Below, piece by piece: positions 1-5,312 of a stretch of 7,834 nucleotides of DNA. The first letter of the stretch is position 1, and each line of letters opens with the position of its first letter. Source of the DNA: Anaerolineae bacterium (GTDB lineage: Bacteria > Chloroflexota > Anaerolineae > J102). The DNA is taken from the NCBI GenBank assembly GCA_015493675.1, contig WGCR01000395.1:1-7834 (forward strand), written 5' to 3'. Position numbers and translations under genes: made by a program. The notes beneath the pieces are model-generated. The model was given only the letters and a program-made list of their open reading frames with translations. It ran no database searches and was not told where the DNA came from.

Positions 1-1
1 A

Positions 2-142
2 CAAGAGGCGATGCCGACAGAGATCGAGCAGATGGCGCTTGAAGAGGAGCCTGCGCCCCTCGAAACGCCCCCCGCTATGCCGATTTTCGGTCAGAAAGAA
101 AACGAAGAGCCGCCAGTCGCCAACGACTCGACGAAAAGCTAA
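2..142 (+). CDS. C-terminal end of an unidentified plus-strand protein (5' truncated by the window edge)
   Basis: An open frame runs from the window edge to a TAA at 140-142 and gives 46 residues. The visible tail is acidic and proline-rich (EEEPAPLETPPAMPIFG, then KENEEPP) and ends in NDSTKS. This looks like a disordered C-terminal extension rather than a folded domain. The gene is convergent with the MazG-like gene, with only 3 bp between the two stop codons, and no terminator hairpin fits between them. Tight convergence and the lack of internal stops support a real gene end, but nothing in these residues identifies the family. A chance open frame of this length in GC-rich DNA cannot be excluded. 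Confidence 0.5.
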   Translation, partial: QEAMPTEIEQMALEEEPAPLETPPAMPIFGQKENEEPPVANDSTKS

Positions 143-145
143 CCG

Positions 146-481
146 TCACTTCCCGCCGTTGGGATGCCAGCCGGGACTTTCTTCGGGAAAGCGCTTGTCC
201 ACCCTTTCCTGGAGTCGTATCAGCGCGTCCTCGATATCGATGTCGTATTGGTAGGCCAGCTTGAACAAGAAGACGATGGCGTCGGCCAGTTCATTGGCCA
301 GGGCCTGGCGATGTTCTTCGGGCAGGACATCGGTCTTATAGCCTTTGAGGAACAGCACCTCGCGGGCGACCTCGCCCAGTTCTTCCAGCGCGTGCACCAC
401 GGTCAGGCCCGGATCGGCCTTGTCGAAGCCCCGGGCCTCATCCCAGGCTTTGAGCCATTGCTGATACTCAGAGATTTTCAT
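146..481 (-). CDS. MazG-like nucleotide pyrophosphohydrolase
   Basis: The product is 111 residues from ATG 481, one compact all-alpha MazG-type domain. Such enzymes hydrolyse (d)NTPs to NMP and pyrophosphate with Mg2+ and help clean the nucleotide pool; the exact substrate cannot be read from sequence. The metal-binding signature is visible: E33-E34-L-G-E37 (EExxE) on one helix and E64-L-A-D67 (ExxD) on the next. The N-terminus MKISEYQQWLKAWD fits the family's first helix. A GTG at 493 would add MTRK. Neither start has a clear Shine-Dalgarno, so I chose ATG on family fit. The start lies inside the end of the upstream 67-codon gene (14-bp overlap), suggesting translational coupling. Length fits single-domain MazG-like proteins, about half of E. 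coli MazG. The family call is secure; the physiological role is inferred. Confidence 0.88.
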   Translation of the reverse strand: MKISEYQQWLKAWDEARGFDKADPGLTVVHALEELGEVAREVLFLKGYKTDVLPEEHRQALANELADAIVFLFKLAYQYDIDIEDALIRLQERVDKRFPEESPGWHPNGGK

Positions 482-671
482 TTTTCTTGTCACTGCGAGT
501 AGTCAGATATTTATCCATCAAGTATTTCTTGTAATCATCAACGCTAACTTGATTATCTGACAAAATGCCCAACAGGGAGCGGGTGATGGGCGGCAACTTA
601 TTTGTCAGCCCATCCTTTGTCGATGGAGTCATCAAATTTCTTTCTTTTTCTGTCGCGTCTTGAATTTTCAT
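468..671 (-). CDS. small hypothetical protein, antitoxin-like, coupled to the MazG-like gene
   Basis: The predicted protein has 67 residues, is charged and soluble, and has no membrane segment. Its core LPPITRSLLGIL followed by DYKKYLMDKYL resembles, from memory, small proteins found next to PIN-domain toxins. No toxin is present here, so that is only an impression. Its stop codon lies inside the MazG-like gene (14-bp overlap with ATG 481), the arrangement expected for a coupled pair. No Shine-Dalgarno precedes ATG 671. An internal ATG at 632 (residue 14) is preceded by a purine-rich GAAAGAAA stretch and would give 54 residues. The gene is more AT-rich than its neighbours, which may indicate transfer. 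One copy of a 13-bp direct repeat ends just upstream of the start (675-687), so its original leader may have been displaced. Confidence 0.55.
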   Translation of the reverse strand: MKIQDATEKERNLMTPSTKDGLTNKLPPITRSLLGILSDNQVSVDDYKKYLMDKYLTTRSDKKNENL

Positions 672-702
672 AATCTACTTACGGAACAAAATGGGCTCAA
701 CA

Positions 703-815
703 GGATTTCAGGGGGCATTGGCTTTACCAGACCCGCCGGATTGCGAATCCGGCTGGATGCAGAGAGCTCTCAGGGAGGATTCGCTATCCGCCCGGCATCT
801 CACCCCCTGAAATCC
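703..815. repeat. large palindromic element with three internal hairpins
   Basis: A perfect 13-bp inverted repeat, GGATTTCAGGGGG at 703-715 and CCCCCTGAAATCC at 803-815, closes an 87-bp interior. Inside are an 8-bp hairpin GCCGGATT/AATCCGGC with a 3-base loop (735-753), the perfect palindrome GAGAGCTCTC (762-771), and a hairpin GGG-A-GGAT/ATCC-G-CCC with one mismatch (773-793). Together they form a closed multibranch fold on either strand. It could be a structured RNA in the operon transcript, a DNA cruciform, or the body of a small mobile element. I do not recognise it as a named RNA family. Confidence 0.6.
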
Positions 816-834
816 AAAAGAACCACAAAATGAA

Positions 835-908
835 ACGCAGAAACATCTGGCGCCCGCAGATTATCCTGATTCTATCTGCGTGGATTGGCTTTTTCTGCGT
901 CATCTGCG
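835..908. repeat. nested inverted repeat built on CTGCGT / ACGCAG words
   Basis: ACGCAGAAA (835-843) pairs with TTTCTGCGT (892-900), and inside it CGCAGAT (855-861) pairs with ATCTGCG (874-880). A further ATCTGCG copy lies at 902-908. Such ATCTGCGT-rich stretches are, from memory, common dispersed sequences in environmental bacterial genomes. It lies just past the serine hydrolase stop, so it may also act as a transcript 3' hairpin, although no U-run follows. Confidence 0.5.
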
Positions 909-914
909 TTCTAT

Positions 915-2276
915 TTACGGAACCGCCGCCAGCACATCCTGCAGAAATGCAGTCTGATCCCAGGCGCCATGATGGCTGACGCCCAGGCGCACGATGACCA
1001 TGTTGCGGGAGGGGATGACCACCACGTACTGGCCGTCATGGCCCTCGGCCGCGTAGGCGTCGTCGGGCACGCCCTCCCACTCTTTGCTGTCACCCGAGCC
1101 TTGATTCAGCCACCACAACGCGCCGTACTGCCCATGCGAAGGCGGCGTGGGCGTGCGGGCGTAGTCCACCCAGCCCTCGGGCAGAATGCGCTGGCTATCC
1201 CAAATGCCATCTTGCAGATAAAGCTGGCCGAAGCGGGCCCAGTCGCGGGCCGTGGCGTACATGTAGGATGACCCCACGAACGTGCCCGACGCGTCCGGCT
1301 CCAGCACAGCGCTGGTGACGCCGATGGGATGAAAGAGCGCTTTTTGCGGAAAAGCCCAGTAGTCAGCCACATCGCCCCCCAACTGCTGACGGATGATGCG
1401 GGAGAGGATGTTGGCTGTGCCGCTGGAGTAGCTCCATACGGTGTCGGGAGGCGCGGCCAGAGGCATGTTGGCGGCGTACGCGCCCATGTCACTGCTGTTG
1501 TAAAGCATCTGGGTGACGCCCGTGGTGAGATCGCCGTAATCCTCGTTGAATTCCAGACCGCTGCTCATGCGCATGAGTTGATCGGTGGTGATGGCGTGGC
1601 GGGGGTCGTCGGCCGCGGCCCATTCGGGCACGGGGGCCGGGGCCATGATGTCCAGCTTGCCATCCTTGACCAGCAGGCCCAGCAAAGCGTGGGTGACGCT
1701 CTTGGTCATGGACCAGCCCAGGAAGGGCGTGTCCTTGCCGTAGCCCTCGGCGTAGCGTTCGGCGATGATCTGACCATCTTTGACTACGACAATGGCCCGG
1801 GTGCGGCGGGGATTTTCGGGATTCGATTCAGAGAAGGCCTCATCCAACACCGCTTCCAGCGCCGGATTGGGCTGATAATCCACCGCGTCGCCCGCGGGCC
1901 AGGGTTGGGCCGCGGGCGACGCGGGCGGGGGCCAGTTCGGCGTTCGGGTCTCGAAGGGGCCCTTTCCGGCCAGCAAGGTGCAGCCCAGGCCCGGGCGGTA
2001 GATGGCCTTCTGCTTCGCAGCCCAGCCCCACAGCGTGGCCGAAAGCCCGTCATCCTCCAACCGGGGCCGCAGGAAGGGAACCAGGGGGTTATCGGGCATG
2101 TCGGACAGAGCGGCTTCGATGCTCTGACCGGTAAGATTGTGGTTGGAGCAAATGACTTTAGCCGTGTAGCCGGTGGCGACTTTAAAAGTAGGCAGCATGT
2201 AAAAATAGCCCCCGATCAGGGCGATGATAAGCAATAAAACAACGGCAAGAAAAATACGTTTGATCCAGCGTTTCAT
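915..2276 (-). CDS. membrane-anchored serine hydrolase of the class C beta-lactamase / NylB-like family
   Basis: The protein has 453 residues from ATG 2276. Residues 8-26 form one hydrophobic segment after a basic MKRWIKR start, an uncleaved anchor or signal sequence that puts the catalytic domain outside the membrane. The penicillin-recognising hydrolase fold is marked by S189-M-T-K192 (SxxK nucleophile and base), Y283-S-S (in place of the YxN motif) and H413-D-G (at the KTG/HTG position). The pattern WSMTKS...YSSGTAN...GHDGQ resembles 6-aminohexanoate-dimer hydrolase and esterase-type members more than true beta-lactamases, so resistance should not be assumed. An AAGGAG five bases upstream decides this start over an in-frame ATG nine codons earlier. 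It follows recO and a micro-ORF on the same strand. Substrate is unknown. Confidence 0.9.
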   Translation of the reverse strand: MKRWIKRIFLAVVLLLIIALIGGYFYMLPTFKVATGYTAKVICSNHNLTGQSIEAALSDMPDNPLVPFLRPRLEDDGLSATLWGWAAKQKAIYRPGLGCTLLAGKGPFETRTPNWPPPASPAAQPWPAGDAVDYQPNPALEAVLDEAFSESNPENPRRTRAIVVVKDGQIIAERYAEGYGKDTPFLGWSMTKSVTHALLGLLVKDGKLDIMAPAPVPEWAAADDPRHAITTDQLMRMSSGLEFNEDYGDLTTGVTQMLYNSSDMGAYAANMPLAAPPDTVWSYSSGTANILSRIIRQQLGGDVADYWAFPQKALFHPIGVTSAVLEPDASGTFVGSSYMYATARDWARFGQLYLQDGIWDSQRILPEGWVDYARTPTPPSHGQYGALWWLNQGSGDSKEWEGVPDDAYAAEGHDGQYVVVIPSRNMVIVRLGVSHHGAWDQTAFLQDVLAAVP

Positions 2277-2281
2277 TAGAG

Positions 2282-2287
2282 CTCCTT
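2282..2287 (-). promoter_or_regulatory. Shine-Dalgarno AAGGAG of the serine hydrolase
   Basis: AAGGAG on the minus strand lies five bases before ATG 2276. It is one of only two strong, well-spaced ribosome sites in the window and rules out the upstream in-frame ATG at 2303. Confidence 0.75.
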
Positions 2288-2330
2288 GAAAAGTGCGGGG
2301 CAAGCCAAGTCGAAAGGGAAATTGGTCAAC

Positions 2331-2438
2331 CTATAGAGATGATAACAGCTTCGAAACAAATCTCCCAAACAAACCAATAAGACAGCCAATAGTAGCTCCA
2401 ATGCCATAGCATAGATAGAAAATGCCGCCGTCGAACAT
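2331..2438 (-). CDS. putative 35-residue single-pass membrane micro-protein with a glycine zipper
   Basis: This ORF starts at ATG 2438, 15 bp after the recO stop, and ends at TAG 2331-2333, 54 bp before the hydrolase start. An AAGGAG lies one base before the ATG (close spacing), with AAAGG further upstream. Residues 4-25 are almost entirely hydrophobic or glycine, flanked by D3 on one side and R26 and K30 on the other, as expected for one membrane helix. G14, G18 and G22 make a GxxxGxxxG glycine zipper, which packs helices against each other. The sequence is AT-rich compared with the flanking genes. Glycine-zipper micro-proteins include membrane-acting peptides and small regulators; no specific function can be assigned. 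A chance ORF remains possible because it is so short. Confidence 0.4.
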   Translation of the reverse strand: MFDGGIFYLCYGIGATIGCLIGLFGRFVSKLLSSL

Positions 2439-2453
2439 ACTCCTTACCTTTAC

Positions 2454-3218
2454 TCAAGTTGTGCGAATCAAATGAATAAAATCAGTCGACTTCAGACGGC
2501 GTTCCAGCAAATAACGCAGATAATCGCCCATCAGCTTCTCAACCTGGCGCATGGTGCCGGGCGTGAGCTGCAATCGCATGATGTGATTGTAGGGCTGGGT
2601 CTGGATGTAGCGCAGCACCTTCAGCGTGTTCAGGGGGATAGGCTGGGCGTCGGACGCGCCCTCGCCATGTTTGGGGCACAGCACGCCGCCCCGCTCGTGG
2701 CTGAAGTAGTTGGTCACCGGCTGGATGCGCTCGCCGCATTGTACGCAATTGAAGAGCTGGGGCGCAAACCCCGCGTGCTGCAGCAACGCCAGCTCGTACC
2801 AGCGCCCGGTCAGAGCTGGATTGGGCGAGACTTCCAGCCGCCGAAACGCGTTTAGCAGCAACTCGTAGAGCTCGGGATGCGGGTCATCCTCCTGCACGAA
2901 CGCATCCAGCAGCTCGCAGAAATAGTAGGCGTATGCGGTCAGGTCCAGGTCTTCTCGCAGCTTGCGAAAGTTGGTAACCGTCTGCGCGCCGGTGACGATG
3001 TCCCATGTCTTGCCCTTGGCCAGCATCAGCGAGGCGTGGGTGAAGGGCTCAAGATGCCCGGCCTTGCGGCTGGTGGGTTTGCGCACGCCTTTGGCGATGA
3101 CCGCGCGCTTGCCGTATTCGGGCGTGAAGATGGTGAGCACCCGGTCGGCCTCGCCCTGCTCCCTGCGTTTGAGGATGACGGCTCGGGTGCGATAAACGCG
3201 TTCGCGGCGGGAGGGCAT
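2454..3218 (-). CDS. recO: DNA repair protein RecO
   Basis: The protein has 254 residues, the usual size. RecO anneals single strands and, with RecR, loads RecA onto SSB-coated DNA in the RecFOR pathway. An N-terminal OB-fold covers about residues 5-80 (RTRAVILKRREQGEADRVL, then FTPEYGK), followed by a helical domain. A zinc-finger-like site C158-V-Q-C161 with C181-P-K-H184 is typical, here with His replacing the last Cys. The frame continues upstream to an ATG at 3284, but those residues (NPKSQIP repeated) are translated 7-bp tandem repeat. I therefore start at ATG 3218, where family similarity begins. The repeat reaches to two bases from the start, and no Shine-Dalgarno is visible. It follows cdd across the repeat block and precedes the micro-ORF by 15 bp. 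Confidence 0.93.
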   Translation of the reverse strand: MPSRRERVYRTRAVILKRREQGEADRVLTIFTPEYGKRAVIAKGVRKPTSRKAGHLEPFTHASLMLAKGKTWDIVTGAQTVTNFRKLREDLDLTAYAYYFCELLDAFVQEDDPHPELYELLLNAFRRLEVSPNPALTGRWYELALLQHAGFAPQLFNCVQCGERIQPVTNYFSHERGGVLCPKHGEGASDAQPIPLNTLKVLRYIQTQPYNHIMRLQLTPGTMRQVEKLMGDYLRYLLERRLKSTDFIHLIRTT

Positions 3219-3220
3219 GA

Positions 3221-3276
3221 GGATTTGGGATTTCGGATTTGGGATTTGGGATTTGGGATTTGGGATTGCGAATTGC
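3221..3276. repeat. tandem 7-bp repeat array GGATTTG (left block, 8 units)
   Basis: Eight uninterrupted heptamers: GGATTTG, GGATTTC, four more GGATTTG, then GGATTGC and GAATTGC. The array begins two bases upstream of the recO start codon. Because three units equal 21 bp, the array is open in the recO frame and produces a spurious NPKSQIP-type N-terminal extension. It is the same family and orientation as 3427-3461. Confidence 0.9.
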
Positions 3277-3277
3277 G

Positions 3278-3427
3278 AGTCCACTGCAAAAAGATCATTT
3301 CACCACGGAGACACGGAGGTCACGGAGAAAATAGTGATAGTTCACGGAGAAAAACATCTCCAAATCTCACCTTTTTCTTCCTCCGTGTACTCTGTGCCTC
3401 CGTGTTGAAGATTTTTTCAGTGGAGCC
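3278..3427. mobile_element. palindromic CACGGAG-repeat element (MITE-like) inserted in the heptamer array
   Basis: The ends TCCACTG (3280-3286) and CAGTGGA (3418-3424) are inverted repeats, and similarity continues inward through A-runs (AAAAAGATC vs AAAAAATC), TTCA and CACGG. The left arm carries CACGGAG units near 3304-3327 and again at 3343; the right arm carries their inverted counterparts CTCCGTG and CTCTGTG (3381-3404). There is no coding capacity. Imperfect palindromes of CACGGAG units are, from memory, dispersed in many environmental bacterial genomes. AATTGCG occurs on both sides (3271-3277 and 3428-3434), fitting a 7-bp target duplication, though the host array itself has a 7-bp period. 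Transcribed, it would form a long hairpin between cdd and recO. Confidence 0.65.
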
Positions 3428-3461
3428 AATTGCGGATTGCGGATTTGGGATTGCAGATTTG
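3427..3461. repeat. tandem 7-bp repeat array (right block, 5 units)
   Basis: Five heptamers, CAATTGC, GGATTGC, GGATTTG, GGATTGC and AGATTTG, end 11 bp before the cdd stop codon. They continue the left block (3221-3276) in the same orientation. Together the two blocks and the element between them fill the whole recO-cdd intergenic stretch. Confidence 0.8.
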
Positions 3462-3472
3462 GGCCGGGCGGC

Positions 3473-3874
3473 TCACCGGGGCAGATCATCTGCGCCGAAG
3501 GAGTCGGGCAGGAGTTCGGCCACGGTGGTGCGGCGCACTGCGCCCGATTCATCGGCGATGAAGACGATCATCTCGGGCGCAAACTCGTGCATCACCTGGC
3601 GGCAACTGCCGCAGGGGCTGCCGCCGTTGCTGGTAATGACGGCGATGGCCTGAAAATCCCGATAACCTTCGGAGACGGCTTTGAAGATGGCCACCCGCTC
3701 CGCGCACAGGCCCAGGGGATAAACCGCGTTCTCAACGTTGCAGCCGGTAAAGACCTGGCCATCCGCGGTGAGCAGCGCTGCACCCACGTGGTAGTGGGAG
3801 TAGGGGGCGTAGGCTCTGGTGCGGGCGTCGGCCGCGGCTTGCACCAGGGCGTCGACATCGATGTTTTCGGTCAC
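3473..3874 (-). CDS. cdd: cytidine deaminase (tetrameric type)
   Basis: The protein has 133 residues, normal for the small homotetrameric cytidine deaminases. It deaminates cytidine and deoxycytidine to uridine and deoxyuridine in cytoplasmic pyrimidine salvage. The zinc site is complete: C57-A-E59 (catalytic glutamate) and P-C88-G-S-C91, three cysteines as in the tetrameric class. The substrate-binding stretch GCNVENAVYPLGLCAER is intact, as is the early YAPYSHYHVGAAL. The start is GTG 3874, whose GTGA overlaps the TGA of the upstream CorC-like gene. An AAGGAG five bases before it supports translation from that site and coupling of the two genes. A cdd gene near recO and a CorC-type gene recalls the conserved cdd-era-recO and ybeY-corC clusters. 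Confidence 0.95.
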   Translation of the reverse strand: MTENIDVDALVQAAADARTRAYAPYSHYHVGAALLTADGQVFTGCNVENAVYPLGLCAERVAIFKAVSEGYRDFQAIAVITSNGGSPCGSCRQVMHEFAPEMIVFIADESGAVRRTTVAELLPDSFGADDLPR

Positions 3875-5169
3875 GCTGTCTCCTTGATTGGCACTTCCAG
3901 GGCGTCGTCCATCTCATCTTTGCGCAGGGTCAACAACACTTCCTCGATGCGATTGTCGTTGACTTTCAGCACCTCGATGTGCACGCCGTCCAGATCGAAG
4001 GCGTCGCCCGGCCCGGGCACGCGCTGCAAGTGGGCGTAGATGACGCCCGCCAGGGTGTTGTAAGTCTCGTCATCCGCGGGCAGATGCACATCCAGTTCGC
4101 GATTCAGATCGTCCACATCCATGCGCCCGTTGACGATGAACCGGCCATCCTCGCGGGGCTGAATCATGGGCGGCTCGGAATCATACTCGTCCTGAATCTC
4201 GCCCACGATCTCCTCAAGCAGGTCTTCGATGGTGACGATGCCCGCGGTGCCGCCATACTCATCCACCACGATGGCGAGATGGGTGCGCTTTTGCTGCAAA
4301 TCAGCCAGCAGATCGTCCACCATCGCGGTCTCGGGCACGAAGTAGGGCGGGCGCATGATCTCCTCGACGGTGATGTCAGTGCGGCCATCCCGAAAGCAAG
4401 TCAGCAGATCTTTGGCGTAGAGCACGCCCACGATGCGGTCGATGGTGTCATCGTAAAGGGGGATGCGGGAATGCCCGGCGCTGACGATGACATCCAGGGC
4501 CTCCATCAGCGGCGTATCCTTGGGCAGAGCCACCACATCCACCCGGGGCACCATCACCTCGCCCACTGTGGTCTCGCTGAAACGAAAGATGCTGTCGATG
4601 AGCTCCCGCTCGTCTTCTTCGATGAGGCGTTCGCCATCGCCCATGTTCAGCAGCAGACGCAGGCCATCCTCGCTGAGGAAGATGTTGCGCTCCGCGTGAT
4701 CATCGGCCACGCCCAGCAGGCGGGCAATGCGCATGATCAGCCACACCACGGGCGAGACCAGGAAGATCAGCCAGCGTAAGGGGCTGACGACGCGTAACGC
4801 GGTGTCCAGGGGGTGTTGCACCGCCAGCGCCCGACCGATGATCTGCAAAAAGAGCAGCGCCAGACCGCCAGCAAGCAGCGCCCCTGCAAACGCCCATCCT
4901 CCGCCCCCCATCCACAAAACGATCCAGGTAATGGTCGCGGCGGCAACGGTGATCGCCAAAGTCTTTAGCACGATGACGCCGCTGAGAAAACGCTGGGCGT
5001 CGGTGAGAAGAGCGTCGACGCGTTTGGCCGAGGAAACGCCTTTCTCACTCAATTTTCTTACATGAGCCCGGCTGATGGTTGCCAGAGAAACCTCCGCCAA
5101 CGCCACAAAGAACATCAACAGAAAGGAGAAGGCCAGCAATCCAAAAGCCAGGCCTAAGGGAACGTCCAT
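3871..5169 (-). CDS. CorC/HlyC-family membrane protein (CNNM/DUF21 + CBS pair + CorC_HlyC domain)
   Basis: The product has 432 residues. Hydrophobic segments at about 5-30, 63-86, 91-112 and 131-150 form the CNNM (DUF21) domain. A CBS pair spans about 205-330 (MVPRVDVVALP, SRIPLYDDTIDRIVGVLYAKDLL, VDEYGGTAGIVTIEDLLEEI), and a C-terminal CorC_HlyC domain covers about 340-420. Relatives are linked to Mg2+ or Co2+ efflux; hemolysin is a historical label. The membrane domain looks divergent: the usual SASE motif reads A-L-A-E26, and no GEIxPK-like motif is seen near 108-120 (IIGRALAVQHP), so transport is uncertain. The start is ATG 5169; an in-frame TAA lies four codons upstream, and GGAGG is 17 bp away, too distant to help. 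Its stop overlaps the cdd start by 4 bp (GTGA). Confidence 0.9.
   Translation of the reverse strand: MDVPLGLAFGLLAFSFLLMFFVALAEVSLATISRAHVRKLSEKGVSSAKRVDALLTDAQRFLSGVIVLKTLAITVAAATITWIVLWMGGGGWAFAGALLAGGLALLFLQIIGRALAVQHPLDTALRVVSPLRWLIFLVSPVVWLIMRIARLLGVADDHAERNIFLSEDGLRLLLNMGDGERLIEEDERELIDSIFRFSETTVGEVMVPRVDVVALPKDTPLMEALDVIVSAGHSRIPLYDDTIDRIVGVLYAKDLLTCFRDGRTDITVEEIMRPPYFVPETAMVDDLLADLQQKRTHLAIVVDEYGGTAGIVTIEDLLEEIVGEIQDEYDSEPPMIQPREDGRFIVNGRMDVDDLNRELDVHLPADDETYNTLAGVIYAHLQRVPGPGDAFDLDGVHIEVLKVNDNRIEEVLLTLRKDEMDDALEVPIKETA
3880..3885 (-). promoter_or_regulatory. Shine-Dalgarno AAGGAG of cdd
   Basis: AAGGAG on the minus strand, five bases before GTG 3874 and inside the 3' end of the CorC-like gene. 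It fixes the GTG as the cdd start. Confidence 0.75.
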
Positions 5170-5281
5170 ACGGCTAAGTTTTTAATCCTCCATGACGGGG
5201 AAGTGGACGGCGAGGAGTGAGAAGACGAAGGTGGACAGTTCGCTTCGGGAGCCCGCCGCAATTCACTTTATGTAACACCCA

Positions 5282-5311
5282 ACTATACCATCAAAATCAA
5301 GGCCCGCACAA
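5282..5311 (-). promoter_or_regulatory. candidate sigma-70-type promoter for the CorC-like/cdd operon
   Basis: On the minus strand TTGTGC (5306-5311) and TATAGT (5282-5287) are separated by 18 bp, just past the glmU stop and about 110 bp before the CorC-like start. The -10 matches consensus at 5 of 6 positions, the -35 at only 3 of 6. The 143-bp gap between the genes makes a promoter here plausible, but it is a weak prediction. Confidence 0.3.
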
Positions 5312-5312
5312 A

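Larger units (their letters stand above)
675..923. mobile_element. putative non-autonomous MITE-like insertion flanked by 13-bp direct repeats
   Basis: Direct repeats CTACTTACGGAAC (675-687) and CTATTTACGGAAC (911-923) match at 12 of 13 positions and bracket a 223-bp insert with no credible gene. The right copy contains the stop codon of the serine hydrolase; the left copy abuts the start region of the 67-codon gene. Deleting the insert plus one repeat copy places the hydrolase TAA 7 bp from the next ATG, a normal operon junction. The insert is packed with inverted repeats (703-815 and 835-900) but shows no transposase and no obvious inverted repeats at its very ends. Target-site duplication is inference; the repeats and hairpins are directly visible. 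Confidence 0.45.

Noticed and set aside
830..979. Plus-strand 49-codon ORF with a membrane-like stretch (IILILSAWIGFFCVICV)
   Set aside because: Its hydrophobic part is translated ATCTGCGT-type repeat, it has no ribosome site, and it runs into the hydrolase gene antisense.
1329..2237. Long plus-strand open frame of 302 codons opposite the serine hydrolase
   Set aside because: It is an antisense shadow caused by high GC third positions. The minus frame has catalytic motifs and a Shine-Dalgarno; this one has a low-complexity, His/Gly/Arg-rich product and no family features.
3221..3461. Possible CRISPR array or regulatory direct repeats
   Set aside because: The unit is 7 bp with no spacers, and the central part is an inverted-repeat element; neither fits CRISPR.
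3979..4779. Plus-strand open frame of 266 codons opposite the CorC-like gene
   Set aside because: Antisense shadow; the product is rich in His, Gln and Asp as expected from reversed GC-rich codons.
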